In this document: positions 15,366-22,918 of the stretch, piece by piece
Layout: the number at the start of each line of letters is the position of its first letter
Numbering within the stretch: the first letter of the stretch is position 1
From: Rhodobacteraceae bacterium UBA1943
Lineage (GTDB): Bacteria > Pseudomonadota > Alphaproteobacteria > Rhodobacterales > Rhodobacteraceae
NCBI GenBank assembly: GCA_002336845.1
Contig: DDEX01000063.1
Span: 1-38,219 of the forward strand
Direction of reading: 5' to 3'
Length of the DNA: 38,219 bases
Made by a program: the position numbers and the translations under genes
Notes under the pieces: model-generated
What the model saw: the letters and a program-made list of their open reading frames with translations, nothing else
What the model was told of the DNA's origin: nothing
Databases searched by the model: none

Positions 15366-17288
15366 TCAGCTTTTCGGTGTATAGCGATAGTTGCGATCCA
15401 GCGGCAGATCGGTGCTGACGGTTTCGGCAACAAAGGTGCCGGACAGACCGGTCGGCTCGCTTTCGTCCTCGTCACTTTCATCCGCCGACTGGCGCGCCCA
15501 CATCGCGGCATAGGTGCCATCCAGCGCCAAAAGGTCGGCATGGGTGCCGCGCTCGATCACCTCACCCTGTTCCATCACCAGAATCTGGTCGGCATCGGCG
15601 ATGGTGGACAGGCGGTGCGCGATGGTGATGACGCTTCGGCCCTGCCCCATCTCGGCCAGGCTGCTTTGGATGGACCGCTCGGTCTGGGTATCCAGCGCAG
15701 ATGTCGCCTCGTCCAGTATCAGGATCGGCGGATTTTTCAGCAACGTGCGCGCAATGCCCACGCGCTGCTTTTCGCCGCCCGACAGTTTCAACCCGCGTTC
15801 GCCCACCGTCGTGTCATAGCCATCGGGAAGCGCCGCGATGAAATCGTGAATCTTCGCCGCCCGCGCCGCCGCCTCAACCTCCTCACGGCTGGCATCGGGG
15901 CGGCCATAGGCGATGTTGTAATAGACCGTATCGTTGAACAGCACCGTGTCTTGCGGCACCACGCCGATCTGGGCGTGCAGGCTGCTTTGGCTGACCTGCC
16001 GTATGTCTTGCCCGTCGATGCGGATTGCCCCGCCGGTCACGTCATAGAACCGGAACAGCAACCGCGCGATGGTGGACTTACCCGACCCGGAATGGCCGAC
16101 CAGCGCCAGCGTCTGGCCGGGCTGCACGGTGAAAGACACGCCCTTCAATATCTGGCGGTCGGCATCATAGGCAAAGCGCACATCGTCAAACTCTATCTGC
16201 CCGCCCGTCACCTTCAACGCGGGCGCGCCGGGGGCATCCGTCACCTCGGCAGGCTGCGCCAGCAGGCCGAACATCTGCCCCATATCCACAAGCGCCTGCC
16301 GGATCTCGCGATAAACCGTGCCAAGGAAGTTCAGCGGCATGGTGATCTGGATCATGTAGGCGTTGACCATGACGAAATCGCCAACCGTCAGCGTTCCGGC
16401 CTGCACCCCGCGCGCCGCCATCATCATCACGATGACAAGGCCCGCCGTGATCAGCAGGCTTTGCCCGGCGTTCAGCATGGCCAGCGACTGGCCGGTTTTG
16501 ACCGCCGCCACCTCATACCGCGCCATCGCGCGGTCATAGCGGGCGGCCTCCCAGCCTTCGGCGTTGAAATACTTGACGGTTTCAAAGTTCAACAGGCTGT
16601 CGATCGCCTTTTGGTTAGCGTCGGTATCCTGATCGTTCATCTCGCGGCGCAGCTTCACCCGCCATTCGGTGACTTTGAAGGTATAGGTGACATAGATCGC
16701 AATCGTCAGGATCACCACCACGGCATATTGCCAGCCGAATACCCAGGCGAAGATGGCCGACACCATGCTGAGCTCCAGGATCAGCGGCCCGATGGAAAAC
16801 AGCATGAAGCGCAGCAGGAAATCGACCCCCTTCACGCCCCGCTCGATGATGCGGCTCAACCCGCCGGTCTTGCGCGTGATGTGATAGCGCAGCGACAGGC
16901 GGTGAATGTGGGTAAAGGTTTCCAGCGCCAGACGGCGCAGGGCGCGCTGGCCCACCCGGGTAAAGACCGCATCGCGCAATTCGCCAAAGGCCACGGCGCC
17001 AAACCGCGCAAGGCCGTAAGCCAGCGTCATGCCCACAGCGCCAAAGGTCAGCGCCGTGCCCACATCAGGGTGCGGGCCGGTCAGATGATCGACGGCGATC
17101 TTGTAGAACCACGGAGTCGAGACCGACACCACCTTGGCCACCAGAAGAAACAAAAGCGCGATCACCACCCGCCGTTTGGCCCAGGCCTGCCCTTCGGGCC
17201 ACAGATAGGGCGCCATGCGCCGCATGGTCTGCCAACCGCTGGCTTCGGTCGTGGAAAGGTCGGCGCTGGTTGCCGTGCTTTTGCGCAT
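15366..17288 (-). CDS. Atm1-type ABC exporter (half-transporter, heavy-metal/glutathione conjugate family)
   Basis: 640-residue membrane-ATPase fusion. The transmembrane domain (about 40-310) contains AVDHLTGPHPDVGTAL, FHIHR-type loop THIHRLSLRYHITRKTGG and NFETVKYFNAEGWEAARYD, the characteristic Atm1/ABCB7 signature region. The ATPase domain has Walker A GHSGSGKSTIARLLF, the Q-loop VPQDTVLFNDTV, signature LSGGEKQRVGIARTLL, Walker B ILILDEATSALD and the switch His in TIAHRLSTI. Bacterial Atm1 relatives export glutathione-bound metals or polysulfide species and, in some bacteria, confer metal resistance. Transcribed divergently from an ArsR repressor with an operator-like palindrome between them, which suggests metal- or redox-controlled expression. 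Exact substrate unknown. Confidence 0.88.
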   Translation of the reverse strand: MRKSTATSADLSTTEASGWQTMRRMAPYLWPEGQAWAKRRVVIALLFLLVAKVVSVSTPWFYKIAVDHLTGPHPDVGTALTFGAVGMTLAYGLARFGAVAFGELRDAVFTRVGQRALRRLALETFTHIHRLSLRYHITRKTGGLSRIIERGVKGVDFLLRFMLFSIGPLILELSMVSAIFAWVFGWQYAVVVILTIAIYVTYTFKVTEWRVKLRREMNDQDTDANQKAIDSLLNFETVKYFNAEGWEAARYDRAMARYEVAAVKTGQSLAMLNAGQSLLITAGLVIVMMMAARGVQAGTLTVGDFVMVNAYMIQITMPLNFLGTVYREIRQALVDMGQMFGLLAQPAEVTDAPGAPALKVTGGQIEFDDVRFAYDADRQILKGVSFTVQPGQTLALVGHSGSGKSTIARLLFRFYDVTGGAIRIDGQDIRQVSQSSLHAQIGVVPQDTVLFNDTVYYNIAYGRPDASREEVEAAARAAKIHDFIAALPDGYDTTVGERGLKLSGGEKQRVGIARTLLKNPPILILDEATSALDTQTERSIQSSLAEMGQGRSVITIAHRLSTIADADQILVMEQGEVIERGTHADLLALDGTYAAMWARQSADESDEDESEPTGLSGTFVAETVSTDLPLDRNYRYTPKS

Positions 17289-17373
17289 CTGCTGGGTCCT
17301 GACGGGGATCTGACTGGGGTCCTGAATGGCCTGGCGGTTGAACGCGGGGCGATTCTACGCTATCCCTCAATCA

Positions 17374-17399
17374 TTCAACGTTTCATGAGTAGTTGAAAC
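17374..17399. promoter_or_regulatory. Probable ArsR operator in the divergent promoter region
   Basis: Two nested inverted repeats abut the arsR start codon: TTCAAC (17374-17379) with GTTGAA (17392-17397), and GTTTCA (17380-17385) with TGAAAC (17394-17399). Nested AT-rich dyads of this kind are typical of ArsR/SmtB sites. The arsR ATG follows directly at 17400 with no Shine-Dalgarno sequence, so its mRNA may be leaderless or poorly translated. No firm -35/-10 was assigned in 17289-17373. Confidence 0.6.
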
Positions 17400-17771
17400 A
17401 TGAAGCAAGGTAAAGCCCTCGCGGCCCTGCAAGCCCTGGCAAATGAGGACCGTCTGGCCCTTGTCCGCCTGCTGGTGCCGCATGGGGCGGATGGCCTTGC
17501 GGCGGGTGAGATTGCCCGCCAGATGGGCCTTTCGGCCTCGCGGCTGTCGTTCCATCTGGCGCAGATGGAACAGGCCGGGCTGGTTTCGGCGCGCAAGGTG
17601 GCGCGCAATGTCATCTATACAATCGATGCCGGCGGCCTTGGCGAAACCATCGCCTTTCTGCTGAACGACTGCTGCCTTGAACACCCCGAGGTCGTCGCCT
17701 GTTGCCGCCACGGCCGGGCCGTGGCGGAACCCGTGATCGAGGTTGACGTCAGGGCGCCTTCGGAATCGTGA
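17400..17771 (+). CDS. ArsR-family repressor with C-terminal cysteine pairs
   Basis: 123-residue winged-helix repressor. The DNA-binding helix is LAAGEIARQMGLSASRLSFH, followed by the wing ARKVARNVIYTID. Cys91-Cys92 and Cys101-Cys102 lie in the last helix (NDCCLEHPEVVACCRHGR), close to the C-terminal cysteine arrangement known for the arsenic/antimony sensor of Acidithiobacillus ferrooxidans. It therefore probably senses a thiophilic metal or metalloid, or an oxidant. It is divergent from the Atm1-type exporter, its likely target, and has a nested palindrome at its start. Its last 23 bases overlap, tail to tail, the end of the LysM gene. Confidence 0.88.
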   Translation: MKQGKALAALQALANEDRLALVRLLVPHGADGLAAGEIARQMGLSASRLSFHLAQMEQAGLVSARKVARNVIYTIDAGGLGETIAFLLNDCCLEHPEVVACCRHGRAVAEPVIEVDVRAPSES

Positions 17772-19179
17772 ACACCTGACCGGGATAGATCAGATCGGGG
17801 TCGCGAATGCGGTCCTTGTTTGCCTCGAACACCTGAACATACAGAACGCCGTCGCCAAACTCGGACTTGGCAATGCCCCACAGGGTATAGCCGGGCTGCA
17901 CGGTAACCGTCAGCGGCGCGGCGGGGGCGGCCTTGCTGGCTGTTGCTTCCGTCGGGGCGTTTGCTGCCGGGGGTGTTTCGGCCGCGACTGTTTCGGCGGG
18001 GGCATTCACCACCGGGGCGGCTTCAGCGACAGAATTCGCATCCGGGGCACCAACTGCGGGTGCGTCGGCCGTCAGACCCGGCGCTTCGGCCTCTGCCGGG
18101 CGGGTCGCCGTGCCCAGAACGGCGGCCAGCGCCTCGGTCGTCTCGCGCTTGAAGGGCGTCTCGAACCGGGCGGACACCTTGCCATCCGGCATCACCATAT
18201 CGGCGCGCAGGGTGTAAAGGCCCGGCGCGACCTCCGGCAGGATGACGGTCCAGGCCCCGTCCATCCCGACCGAGGCGGTGGCAATGTCTTTCTGGTCCAG
18301 ATAAAGGCGCACATCCTGCCCGTGCTGGCCGCGCCCGCCAACCTGCACCGCTCCGTCGGCGGTATAGGCGATGGAATCGATGGTCAGCGCCGGGGCAAAG
18401 CCCGGCGTCGGGGCAGCCCCCGATTGCAACACCTTGATGCCGCTGCCCGTCACCAGCAGTGCCGCGGGCGGAGAGGTGAAGCTGGGTTGGGGCGATGCGG
18501 TCTCTGCCGCGCCAGAGGCTTCTGCAGTGACCTCGGGCGCTGTATCGCCCGGCGCGACCGCCGGAGTGGCAGGCTGGGCCGCGGCGTCAGCCACCTTCGG
18601 CACCTCGATCGGGGCAACCGCGACCATTTCTTTCGCGGAGATGTCCACGCCATCCACGGTCATGACCAGTTGCATCAGCCGCGGAACCGCAGCGGGAGGC
18701 ATGGTGAACAGCAAGGCAAACTTGCCTTGCCCATCCGCCTTGCCCCCTGCAACCTCGGCCCCATCGATCCGCAGCGATATGGCGGCATCGGGCGCGGCAA
18801 TGCCGGCCACGGTGGCAGCGCCATCTGGGGCGACGCGCACCACATCGAACGCGGGCAGCACGGCAGCGGGGGCCTCTGGGGCCGGCGGTTCTGTCGCGGG
18901 CTGTCCGGTGGCGGCCTGTTCGGTGGCAGTCTGATCCGGCGCGGTCGAAGCGGGACCAGAAGTCGTCGCGGCATCGGCGGCAGGTTGCGTTGCGGGAACA
19001 GCGCCCGCCCCCTCGGCTGCCGGTTGCGAAACAGGTTCAGCCGCCTTGTCCTGCGCAGCCCCTTGCGGTGCATCTGGCGGGCCACTCAACCCCAGCCACG
19101 CCACCAGAACGACAACCGCCGCCGCCCCTACCCCCGCCACAGCGCCCAACGCGCCGCTTTTTCCGCCTTCGCCAGCCAT
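17749..19179 (-). CDS. LysM-domain protein with membrane anchor and Ala/Pro-rich linker
   Basis: 476 residues. An N-terminal membrane helix (about 10-30, AVAGVGAAAVVVLVAWLGL) precedes a long low-complexity Ala/Pro/Glu/Thr region. The middle carries Ig-like or carbohydrate-module-like beta segments (RIDGAEVAGGKADGQGKFAL, VRLYLDQKDIATASVGMDG), a second Ala-rich linker, and a C-terminal LysM domain (VQPGYTLWGIAKSEFGDGVL to DLIYPGQVFTIP) that binds peptidoglycan. Relatives of this architecture are common in Rhodobacterales; their role is not established. The start at 19179 is backed by AGGGGG upstream. Divergent from the LOG gene; its 3' end overlaps arsR by 23 bases. Confidence 0.85.
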   Translation of the reverse strand: MAGEGGKSGALGAVAGVGAAAVVVLVAWLGLSGPPDAPQGAAQDKAAEPVSQPAAEGAGAVPATQPAADAATTSGPASTAPDQTATEQAATGQPATEPPAPEAPAAVLPAFDVVRVAPDGAATVAGIAAPDAAISLRIDGAEVAGGKADGQGKFALLFTMPPAAVPRLMQLVMTVDGVDISAKEMVAVAPIEVPKVADAAAQPATPAVAPGDTAPEVTAEASGAAETASPQPSFTSPPAALLVTGSGIKVLQSGAAPTPGFAPALTIDSIAYTADGAVQVGGRGQHGQDVRLYLDQKDIATASVGMDGAWTVILPEVAPGLYTLRADMVMPDGKVSARFETPFKRETTEALAAVLGTATRPAEAEAPGLTADAPAVGAPDANSVAEAAPVVNAPAETVAAETPPAANAPTEATASKAAPAAPLTVTVQPGYTLWGIAKSEFGDGVLYVQVFEANKDRIRDPDLIYPGQVFTIPKAP

Positions 19180-19282
19180 GTTTCCCCCTGATCGCGCGGC
19201 CTGTTCCCGGCCGCTGCTTTCCTTTGCCTCAGGAACCCCTATAGATGCCGGGAAAGCAACTGGATTCCACCGGGGGATTGCG

Positions 19283-19843
19283 ATGTCCGACATGCTGCGC
19301 TCGATCTGTGTCTTCTGTGGCGCGCGCTCCGGTGCCAACCCCGCCCACGCCGCCGCCGCGCGTGACTTTGGCCAGGCCCTTGCGCGCAATGGCTGGCGGC
19401 TGGTCTATGGCGCAGGCGACATCGGCCTTATGGGAGAGGTGGCACGCGCGGCCCAAGCCGCGGGGGCGCAAGCCATGGGCATCATCCCCACCCATCTGAT
19501 CGGGCTGGAAAAAGGCCGCAGGCAGGTCAGCCAGTTCGTCATCACCGAAGACATGCACGAGCGCAAGAAGGTGATGTTCATGAACTCCGATGCCGTGGTC
19601 GTCCTGCCCGGCGGCGCGGGCAGCCTTGACGAATTTTTCGAGGTGCTGACCTGGGCGCAGATCGGCCTGCACCGCAAACCCATCCTGCTGCTGGACGTAC
19701 AGGGCTATTGGCAACCGCTGGTATCGCTGTTGCGGCACATCGTGGCCGAGGGCTTCGCCGATCCGTCGATGCTGGGGCTGTTTCAGGTTGTGCCAGACGT
19801 TGCGCAGGCCGAAGCCAGACTGCAATCTGCCTTCGCAGACTGA
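19283..19843 (+). CDS. LOG-family nucleotide 5'-monophosphate phosphoribohydrolase (TIGR00730)
   Basis: 186-residue Rossmann-fold protein of the LOG/lysine-decarboxylase-like family. Motifs: SICVFCGARSGANP at the N-terminus, VYGAGDIGLMG, the MHERKKVMF segment (92-100) and PGGAGSLDE (109-117), the last corresponding to PGGxGTxxE, which lines the nucleotide pocket. Family members cleave the N-glycosidic bond of purine nucleotides such as cytokinin riboside monophosphate or AMP; the physiological substrate in bacteria is often unclear. GGGGG lies seven bases before the ATG at 19283. Likely one transcript with the FkbM gene 76 bases downstream. Confidence 0.9.
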   Translation: MSDMLRSICVFCGARSGANPAHAAAARDFGQALARNGWRLVYGAGDIGLMGEVARAAQAAGAQAMGIIPTHLIGLEKGRRQVSQFVITEDMHERKKVMFMNSDAVVVLPGGAGSLDEFFEVLTWAQIGLHRKPILLLDVQGYWQPLVSLLRHIVAEGFADPSMLGLFQVVPDVAQAEARLQSAFAD

Positions 19844-19919
19844 TTATCGGATTGCACCTTTCCAAGCCGATTTGGCTGGGCTAGCGTTCTGGAAATAGAA
19901 ACAATAGCCCAGATATTTC

Positions 19920-20795
19920 ATGACCGAGACCCTTTCCGCATCTGCCGCCCTGTTGCGAAAGGCTCTGTCCCTGCCCCGGCTGACCACGATCACCGATGTC
20001 GGCGCCAATCCGGTCAATCCCGCGCCCTATTCGGCCCTCCTGGCGGCGGGCGGCTGCCGGATCGTCGGGTTCGAACCGCAGCCCTCGGCCTTTGCGGCCT
20101 TGCAGGAAAAACCCTCGCCGAACGAAACCTATTTTCCGGTGGCGGTGGGCGATGGCAGCCCTGTCACCCTGCATGTGATGCGCTCTTCGGGGATGACCTC
20201 TACCTTGCCTCCTTATGAACCGGGACTGTCGGTCATCGGCCGGTCCCGCTGGGGGCAAGTGGTCGAGCGGCTTGCGATGCAGACCGCCGCGCTCGACCAC
20301 CTGCCCGACCTGCCCGAATTCGACATGCTGAAGATCGACATCCAGGGCGGCGAAGGGGCCGTGCTGGCCGCCGCAAGCCGGGTGATGCAGCCTTGCGTCG
20401 TGGTCATCATCGAACTGCGTTATCACCGGCTTTATCAGGGCGAGCCGATGCTGGGTGGCATCGACACACAGTTGCGCGCCATGGGGTTTGAACTGCACAA
20501 GTTCCTGTTCAACAAATCGCTGATGCTTCCCAACTCCCAGGCAACGCGGCTTCGTCCCCGGCGCGTCGCCGATCAGCTGATCGACGGGGATGCAATCTAT
20601 GTGCGCGACCTGACGCGCATTGCAGACTGGACAGCCGCACAGATCGGCCATCTGGCCCTGCTGGCCTCTGCCACCTTCGACAGCCATTCGCTTGCACTTC
20701 TGTGCCTTGATGAACTCGTGCGGCGTGGCGATGTCGATCCGGGTCTTCCGGCAAGTTATGTGGACGCCCTGCCTGCGCATCTGCGGACGGACTGA
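19920..20795 (+). CDS. FkbM-family SAM-dependent methyltransferase
   Basis: 291 residues. The FkbM domain spans about 18-200: the SAM-binding loop TDVGANPVNPAPYSALLAA, the acidic strand end IVGFEPQPSAFAAL, and the LKIDIQGGEGAVLAAA motif typical of this family, which O-methylates sugars or other small molecules. A C-terminal segment (about 235-290) has no clear match. No ribosome site is strong. It follows the LOG gene and faces sodB; a shared hairpin separates the two 3' ends. Substrate unknown; one could imagine a surface glycan given the GT8 gene elsewhere in the window, but nothing links them directly. Confidence 0.85.
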   Translation: MTETLSASAALLRKALSLPRLTTITDVGANPVNPAPYSALLAAGGCRIVGFEPQPSAFAALQEKPSPNETYFPVAVGDGSPVTLHVMRSSGMTSTLPPYEPGLSVIGRSRWGQVVERLAMQTAALDHLPDLPEFDMLKIDIQGGEGAVLAAASRVMQPCVVVIIELRYHRLYQGEPMLGGIDTQLRAMGFELHKFLFNKSLMLPNSQATRLRPRRVADQLIDGDAIYVRDLTRIADWTAAQIGHLALLASATFDSHSLALLCLDELVRRGDVDPGLPASYVDALPAHLRTD

Positions 20796-20810
20796 GCCGT
20801 CGCACTGCGA

Positions 20811-20842
20811 AACAAAAAGGCCCGCCGGAACCGGCGGGCCTT
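20811..20842 (-). terminator. Intrinsic terminator of sodB
   Basis: AAGGCCCGCCGG (20817-20828) pairs perfectly with CCGGCGGGCCTT (20831-20842), a 12-bp GC-rich stem with a minimal loop. On the minus strand it is followed by TTTTTGTTTC, a canonical U-tract. It lies 22 bases after the sodB stop. On the plus strand only TT follows, so it is weaker as a terminator for the FkbM gene. Confidence 0.92.
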
Positions 20843-20863
20843 GGGTCTTCGGTCGCGTGGCGC

Positions 20864-21466
20864 TTACAGCTTGGCGGCAACCGCTTCCCAGTTGACCAGC
20901 TTTTCCAGGAAGTTGGTCAGATAGGCCGGGCGCTTGTTGCGGAAGTCGATGTAGTAGGAATGCTCCCACACGTCACAACCCAGCAGCGCGGTCTGGCCAA
21001 AGCACAGCGGGTTCACGCCGTTCTCGGTCTTGGTGACCTTCAGGCTGCCGTCCTTGTCCTTGACCAGCCAGGCCCAGCCCGAACCGAACTGACCGGCCCC
21101 GGCAGCGGCGAAATCTTCCTTGAACCTGGCGACCGAACCAAAGCTCTCTGCAAGCGCCAGCTCCAGCTCGCCCGGCATCTTCTTGGCTTCGCCCGGTCCC
21201 ATCACTTCCCAGAACAGCGTATGGTTCCAGTGCTGCGACGCGTTGTTGAACAGGCCGCCCTGCGCCACCGCGCCGGCCTGATAGGTGCCGGTGATGATGT
21301 CTTCCAGGCTCATCGCCTCGTATTCCGATGCGATCAGAAGCTTGTTGCCGTTATCGACATAGGCCTTGTGGTGAATGTCGTGGTGATACTCCAGCGTCTC
21401 CTTCGACATGCCAAGGGGCGCAAGCGCATCATGGGCATAGGGCAGATCGGGAAGGGTGAAAGCCAT
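20864..21466 (-). CDS. sodB: Superoxide dismutase, iron type
   Basis: Cytoplasmic Fe-superoxide dismutase, 200 residues, disproportionating superoxide to oxygen and hydrogen peroxide. Metal ligands fit the family pattern: His28 in EYHHDIHHKAYVDN, His82 in NNASQHWNHTLFW, Asp165 and His169 in GCDVWEHSYYIDF. Gln78 in the NNASQ motif is the residue typical of Fe- rather than Mn-enzymes. GGAG precedes the ATG by seven bases. A sigma70-like promoter lies upstream and a clear terminator downstream, so it is a single-gene unit. Confidence 0.96.
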   Translation of the reverse strand: MAFTLPDLPYAHDALAPLGMSKETLEYHHDIHHKAYVDNGNKLLIASEYEAMSLEDIITGTYQAGAVAQGGLFNNASQHWNHTLFWEVMGPGEAKKMPGELELALAESFGSVARFKEDFAAAGAGQFGSGWAWLVKDKDGSLKVTKTENGVNPLCFGQTALLGCDVWEHSYYIDFRNKRPAYLTNFLEKLVNWEAVAAKL

Positions 21467-21504
21467 CTGACGTCTCCTGTTCGTCGCGGATTTGGACTAA
21501 GGGG

Positions 21505-21533
21505 AATAAGGGCCTCCGCGCCCGGAAGGTCAA
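21505..21533 (-). promoter_or_regulatory. Housekeeping-type promoter of sodB
   Basis: On the minus strand TTGACC (21533-21528) and CTTATT (21510-21505) are separated by exactly 17 bases, placing transcription start about 30 bases before the sodB ATG. Predicted from consensus match only. Confidence 0.55.
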
Positions 21534-21548
21534 GGGCGGATGGTGCTT

Positions 21549-21953
21549 TCACTTCTGGGTGCAGCCACCCTTCGCGCGAAAGCTGTTCTCATACCGTGCC
21601 GGTGTCGCCCGCATCGAGGCATCCATCGTCGCCCGCTCGATCGTCAGGCCATAATCCATCTGCGCCCGCTGGTTGCTGGCGGAAACCACCAGAATTGACC
21701 AGGCAACCGTCAGCTTCTTGCCGTTGTCCACAACGACCCTGGCTTTTGTGGCCCCGTTCAGGAACCTTTCCGTTATACGGTCATCCACCTTTGCCGTTCG
21801 AGAGCCCGGTTCGTGCCAGATCTTGATCGTGCCCGGCAACCAACCACCATCGCTTTCACCGATCCAGCATTCATAGACGGCTGGCTTGGCCGCAACCACC
21901 TGCGGCAGAAAACCGCCACACAGCAACAAGCTGCCCACCAGCAATGATTTCAT
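21549..21953 (-). CDS. Small secreted protein, tandem paralogue 1
   Basis: 134 residues with a Sec signal peptide (MKSLLVGSLLLCGGFLPQVV, cleavage after VAA). Mature form ~110 residues. It shares with the next two genes the opening AKP-x-x-Y-x-C, a central tryptophan strand (LTVAWSILVV), a Y-x-LTI strand (YGLTIERATM) and a closing YENSFRAKGGC; two cysteines in the mature protein may form one disulphide. I do not recognise the family. Start at 21953 chosen because GGGGAG lies upstream and the signal peptide begins there. Last of three genes in a row on this strand. Confidence 0.8.
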   Translation of the reverse strand: MKSLLVGSLLLCGGFLPQVVAAKPAVYECWIGESDGGWLPGTIKIWHEPGSRTAKVDDRITERFLNGATKARVVVDNGKKLTVAWSILVVSASNQRAQMDYGLTIERATMDASMRATPARYENSFRAKGGCTQK

Positions 21954-22005
21954 CCCGCTCCCCTTTCGCAAAGCCGCCCTGAACGCCGTGGCAAGACCTG
22001 TGGCC

Positions 22006-22410
22006 TTACCGGCGCCTGCACTGCCCGCGCCCGTTGAAGGAATTGTCGTATCCGGCCGGAACCGCACGCATCGAAGCATGCAGATCGGCAGTGCCGATGG
22101 TGATGCTATAGGCCATCTTGGTGCGGTCGCCATTCGACGCAACCGTCGTGAGCGTCCAAGAGACGCTCAATCGTTGGCTGGTCTCATTGGTAACCTTTCC
22201 ATTGACCGGCTGGCCGACGTAGGCGTTGATGATCGGATCATTCACGATCGCCGTGGACGAGCCTGCCTCATGCTGAAGGACAACCTGCTTCGGAATCCAG
22301 CTCCGGTCACGGTTCGTCTTCATATCGCATATATAGGTTTCGGGCTTGGCAAAGGCCGGAGCGGACAGCGCGATCAGCGCGGCAAGCGAAACACGCAGAA
22401 TCTGGAACAT
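22006..22410 (-). CDS. Small secreted protein, tandem paralogue 2
   Basis: 134 residues; signal peptide MFQILRVSLAALIALSAPAF followed by AKPETYICDM. Shares with paralogue 1 the WIP segment, a G-x-S-T-A motif (EAGSSTAIVNDPII), LSVSWTLTTV, YSITIGTADLHASMRAVPAG and YDNSFNGRGQC; the C-terminal ~30 residues are the most similar part (ASMRA-x-PA-x-Y-x-NSF). An in-frame ATG at 22425 adds five residues but lacks a ribosome site, whereas GAAGAGAG precedes 22410. No known function; likely a periplasmic or secreted beta-rich protein. Confidence 0.8.
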   Translation of the reverse strand: MFQILRVSLAALIALSAPAFAKPETYICDMKTNRDRSWIPKQVVLQHEAGSSTAIVNDPIINAYVGQPVNGKVTNETSQRLSVSWTLTTVASNGDRTKMAYSITIGTADLHASMRAVPAGYDNSFNGRGQCRRR

Positions 22411-22449
22411 GGGCACTCTCTTCATGTCAGAACAGGAAACTGGGAAGAA

Positions 22450-22860
22450 TCAGGCGATGGGCTTGCAACTGCCTTTCTGGGTGATGTCCGGGTTGTCATA
22501 TCCCAACATGCTTTCCGTCACGCTCATCTTCATGGTCTTTTTTACGACCGTCAGGCGATAGCGCAATGAGTAGGATTGCGCATTGCGGCTGTATAGCCCG
22601 TTAAGCACCCATGAGAATGTAATGCGGTCGCCAAGATCCTTGACGGTTGCGGGGATCGGTTCTTTCTTGATCGACTTGATACGGCCGTCAAAAACCAAAG
22701 TCTGACCCGCCGCATCATAATTAAATATATATGTCGGCGGAATTTTATATGGTGCCTTCGCACCTGCAACATCACAGCGCCAGATAACGGGCTTTGCGGC
22801 GGCGGATAAAGCGGTTGCGGCACAAAGAACTGCGCATCCCAAAAGCGTAACCAGTTTCAC
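22450..22860 (-). CDS. Small secreted protein, tandem paralogue 3 (diverged)
   Basis: 136 residues, GTG start at 22860 with GGGGG upstream. Signal peptide MKLVTLLGCAVLCAATALSA, then AAKPVIWRCDVAG. It keeps the family frame (KP-x-x-W-x-C, ITFSWVLNGL, YRLTVVKKTMKMSV, LGYDNPDITQKGSC) but is the most divergent copy, and bases 22720-22755 are strikingly A/T-rich (AATTAAATATATATG) compared with the surroundings. First gene of the trio. Function unknown. Confidence 0.78.
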   Translation of the reverse strand: MKLVTLLGCAVLCAATALSAAAKPVIWRCDVAGAKAPYKIPPTYIFNYDAAGQTLVFDGRIKSIKKEPIPATVKDLGDRITFSWVLNGLYSRNAQSYSLRYRLTVVKKTMKMSVTESMLGYDNPDITQKGSCKPIA

Positions 22861-22918
22861 AACAAGCCCCCGACTATATTGCGGCCAGCGTCGCTTTCGC
22901 GGTGTAGGCTGTCAACTC

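Noticed and set aside
19863..19880. Small AGCC/GGCT hairpin between the LOG and FkbM genes
   Set aside because: Only four firm base pairs and no T-run; too weak to call a terminator.
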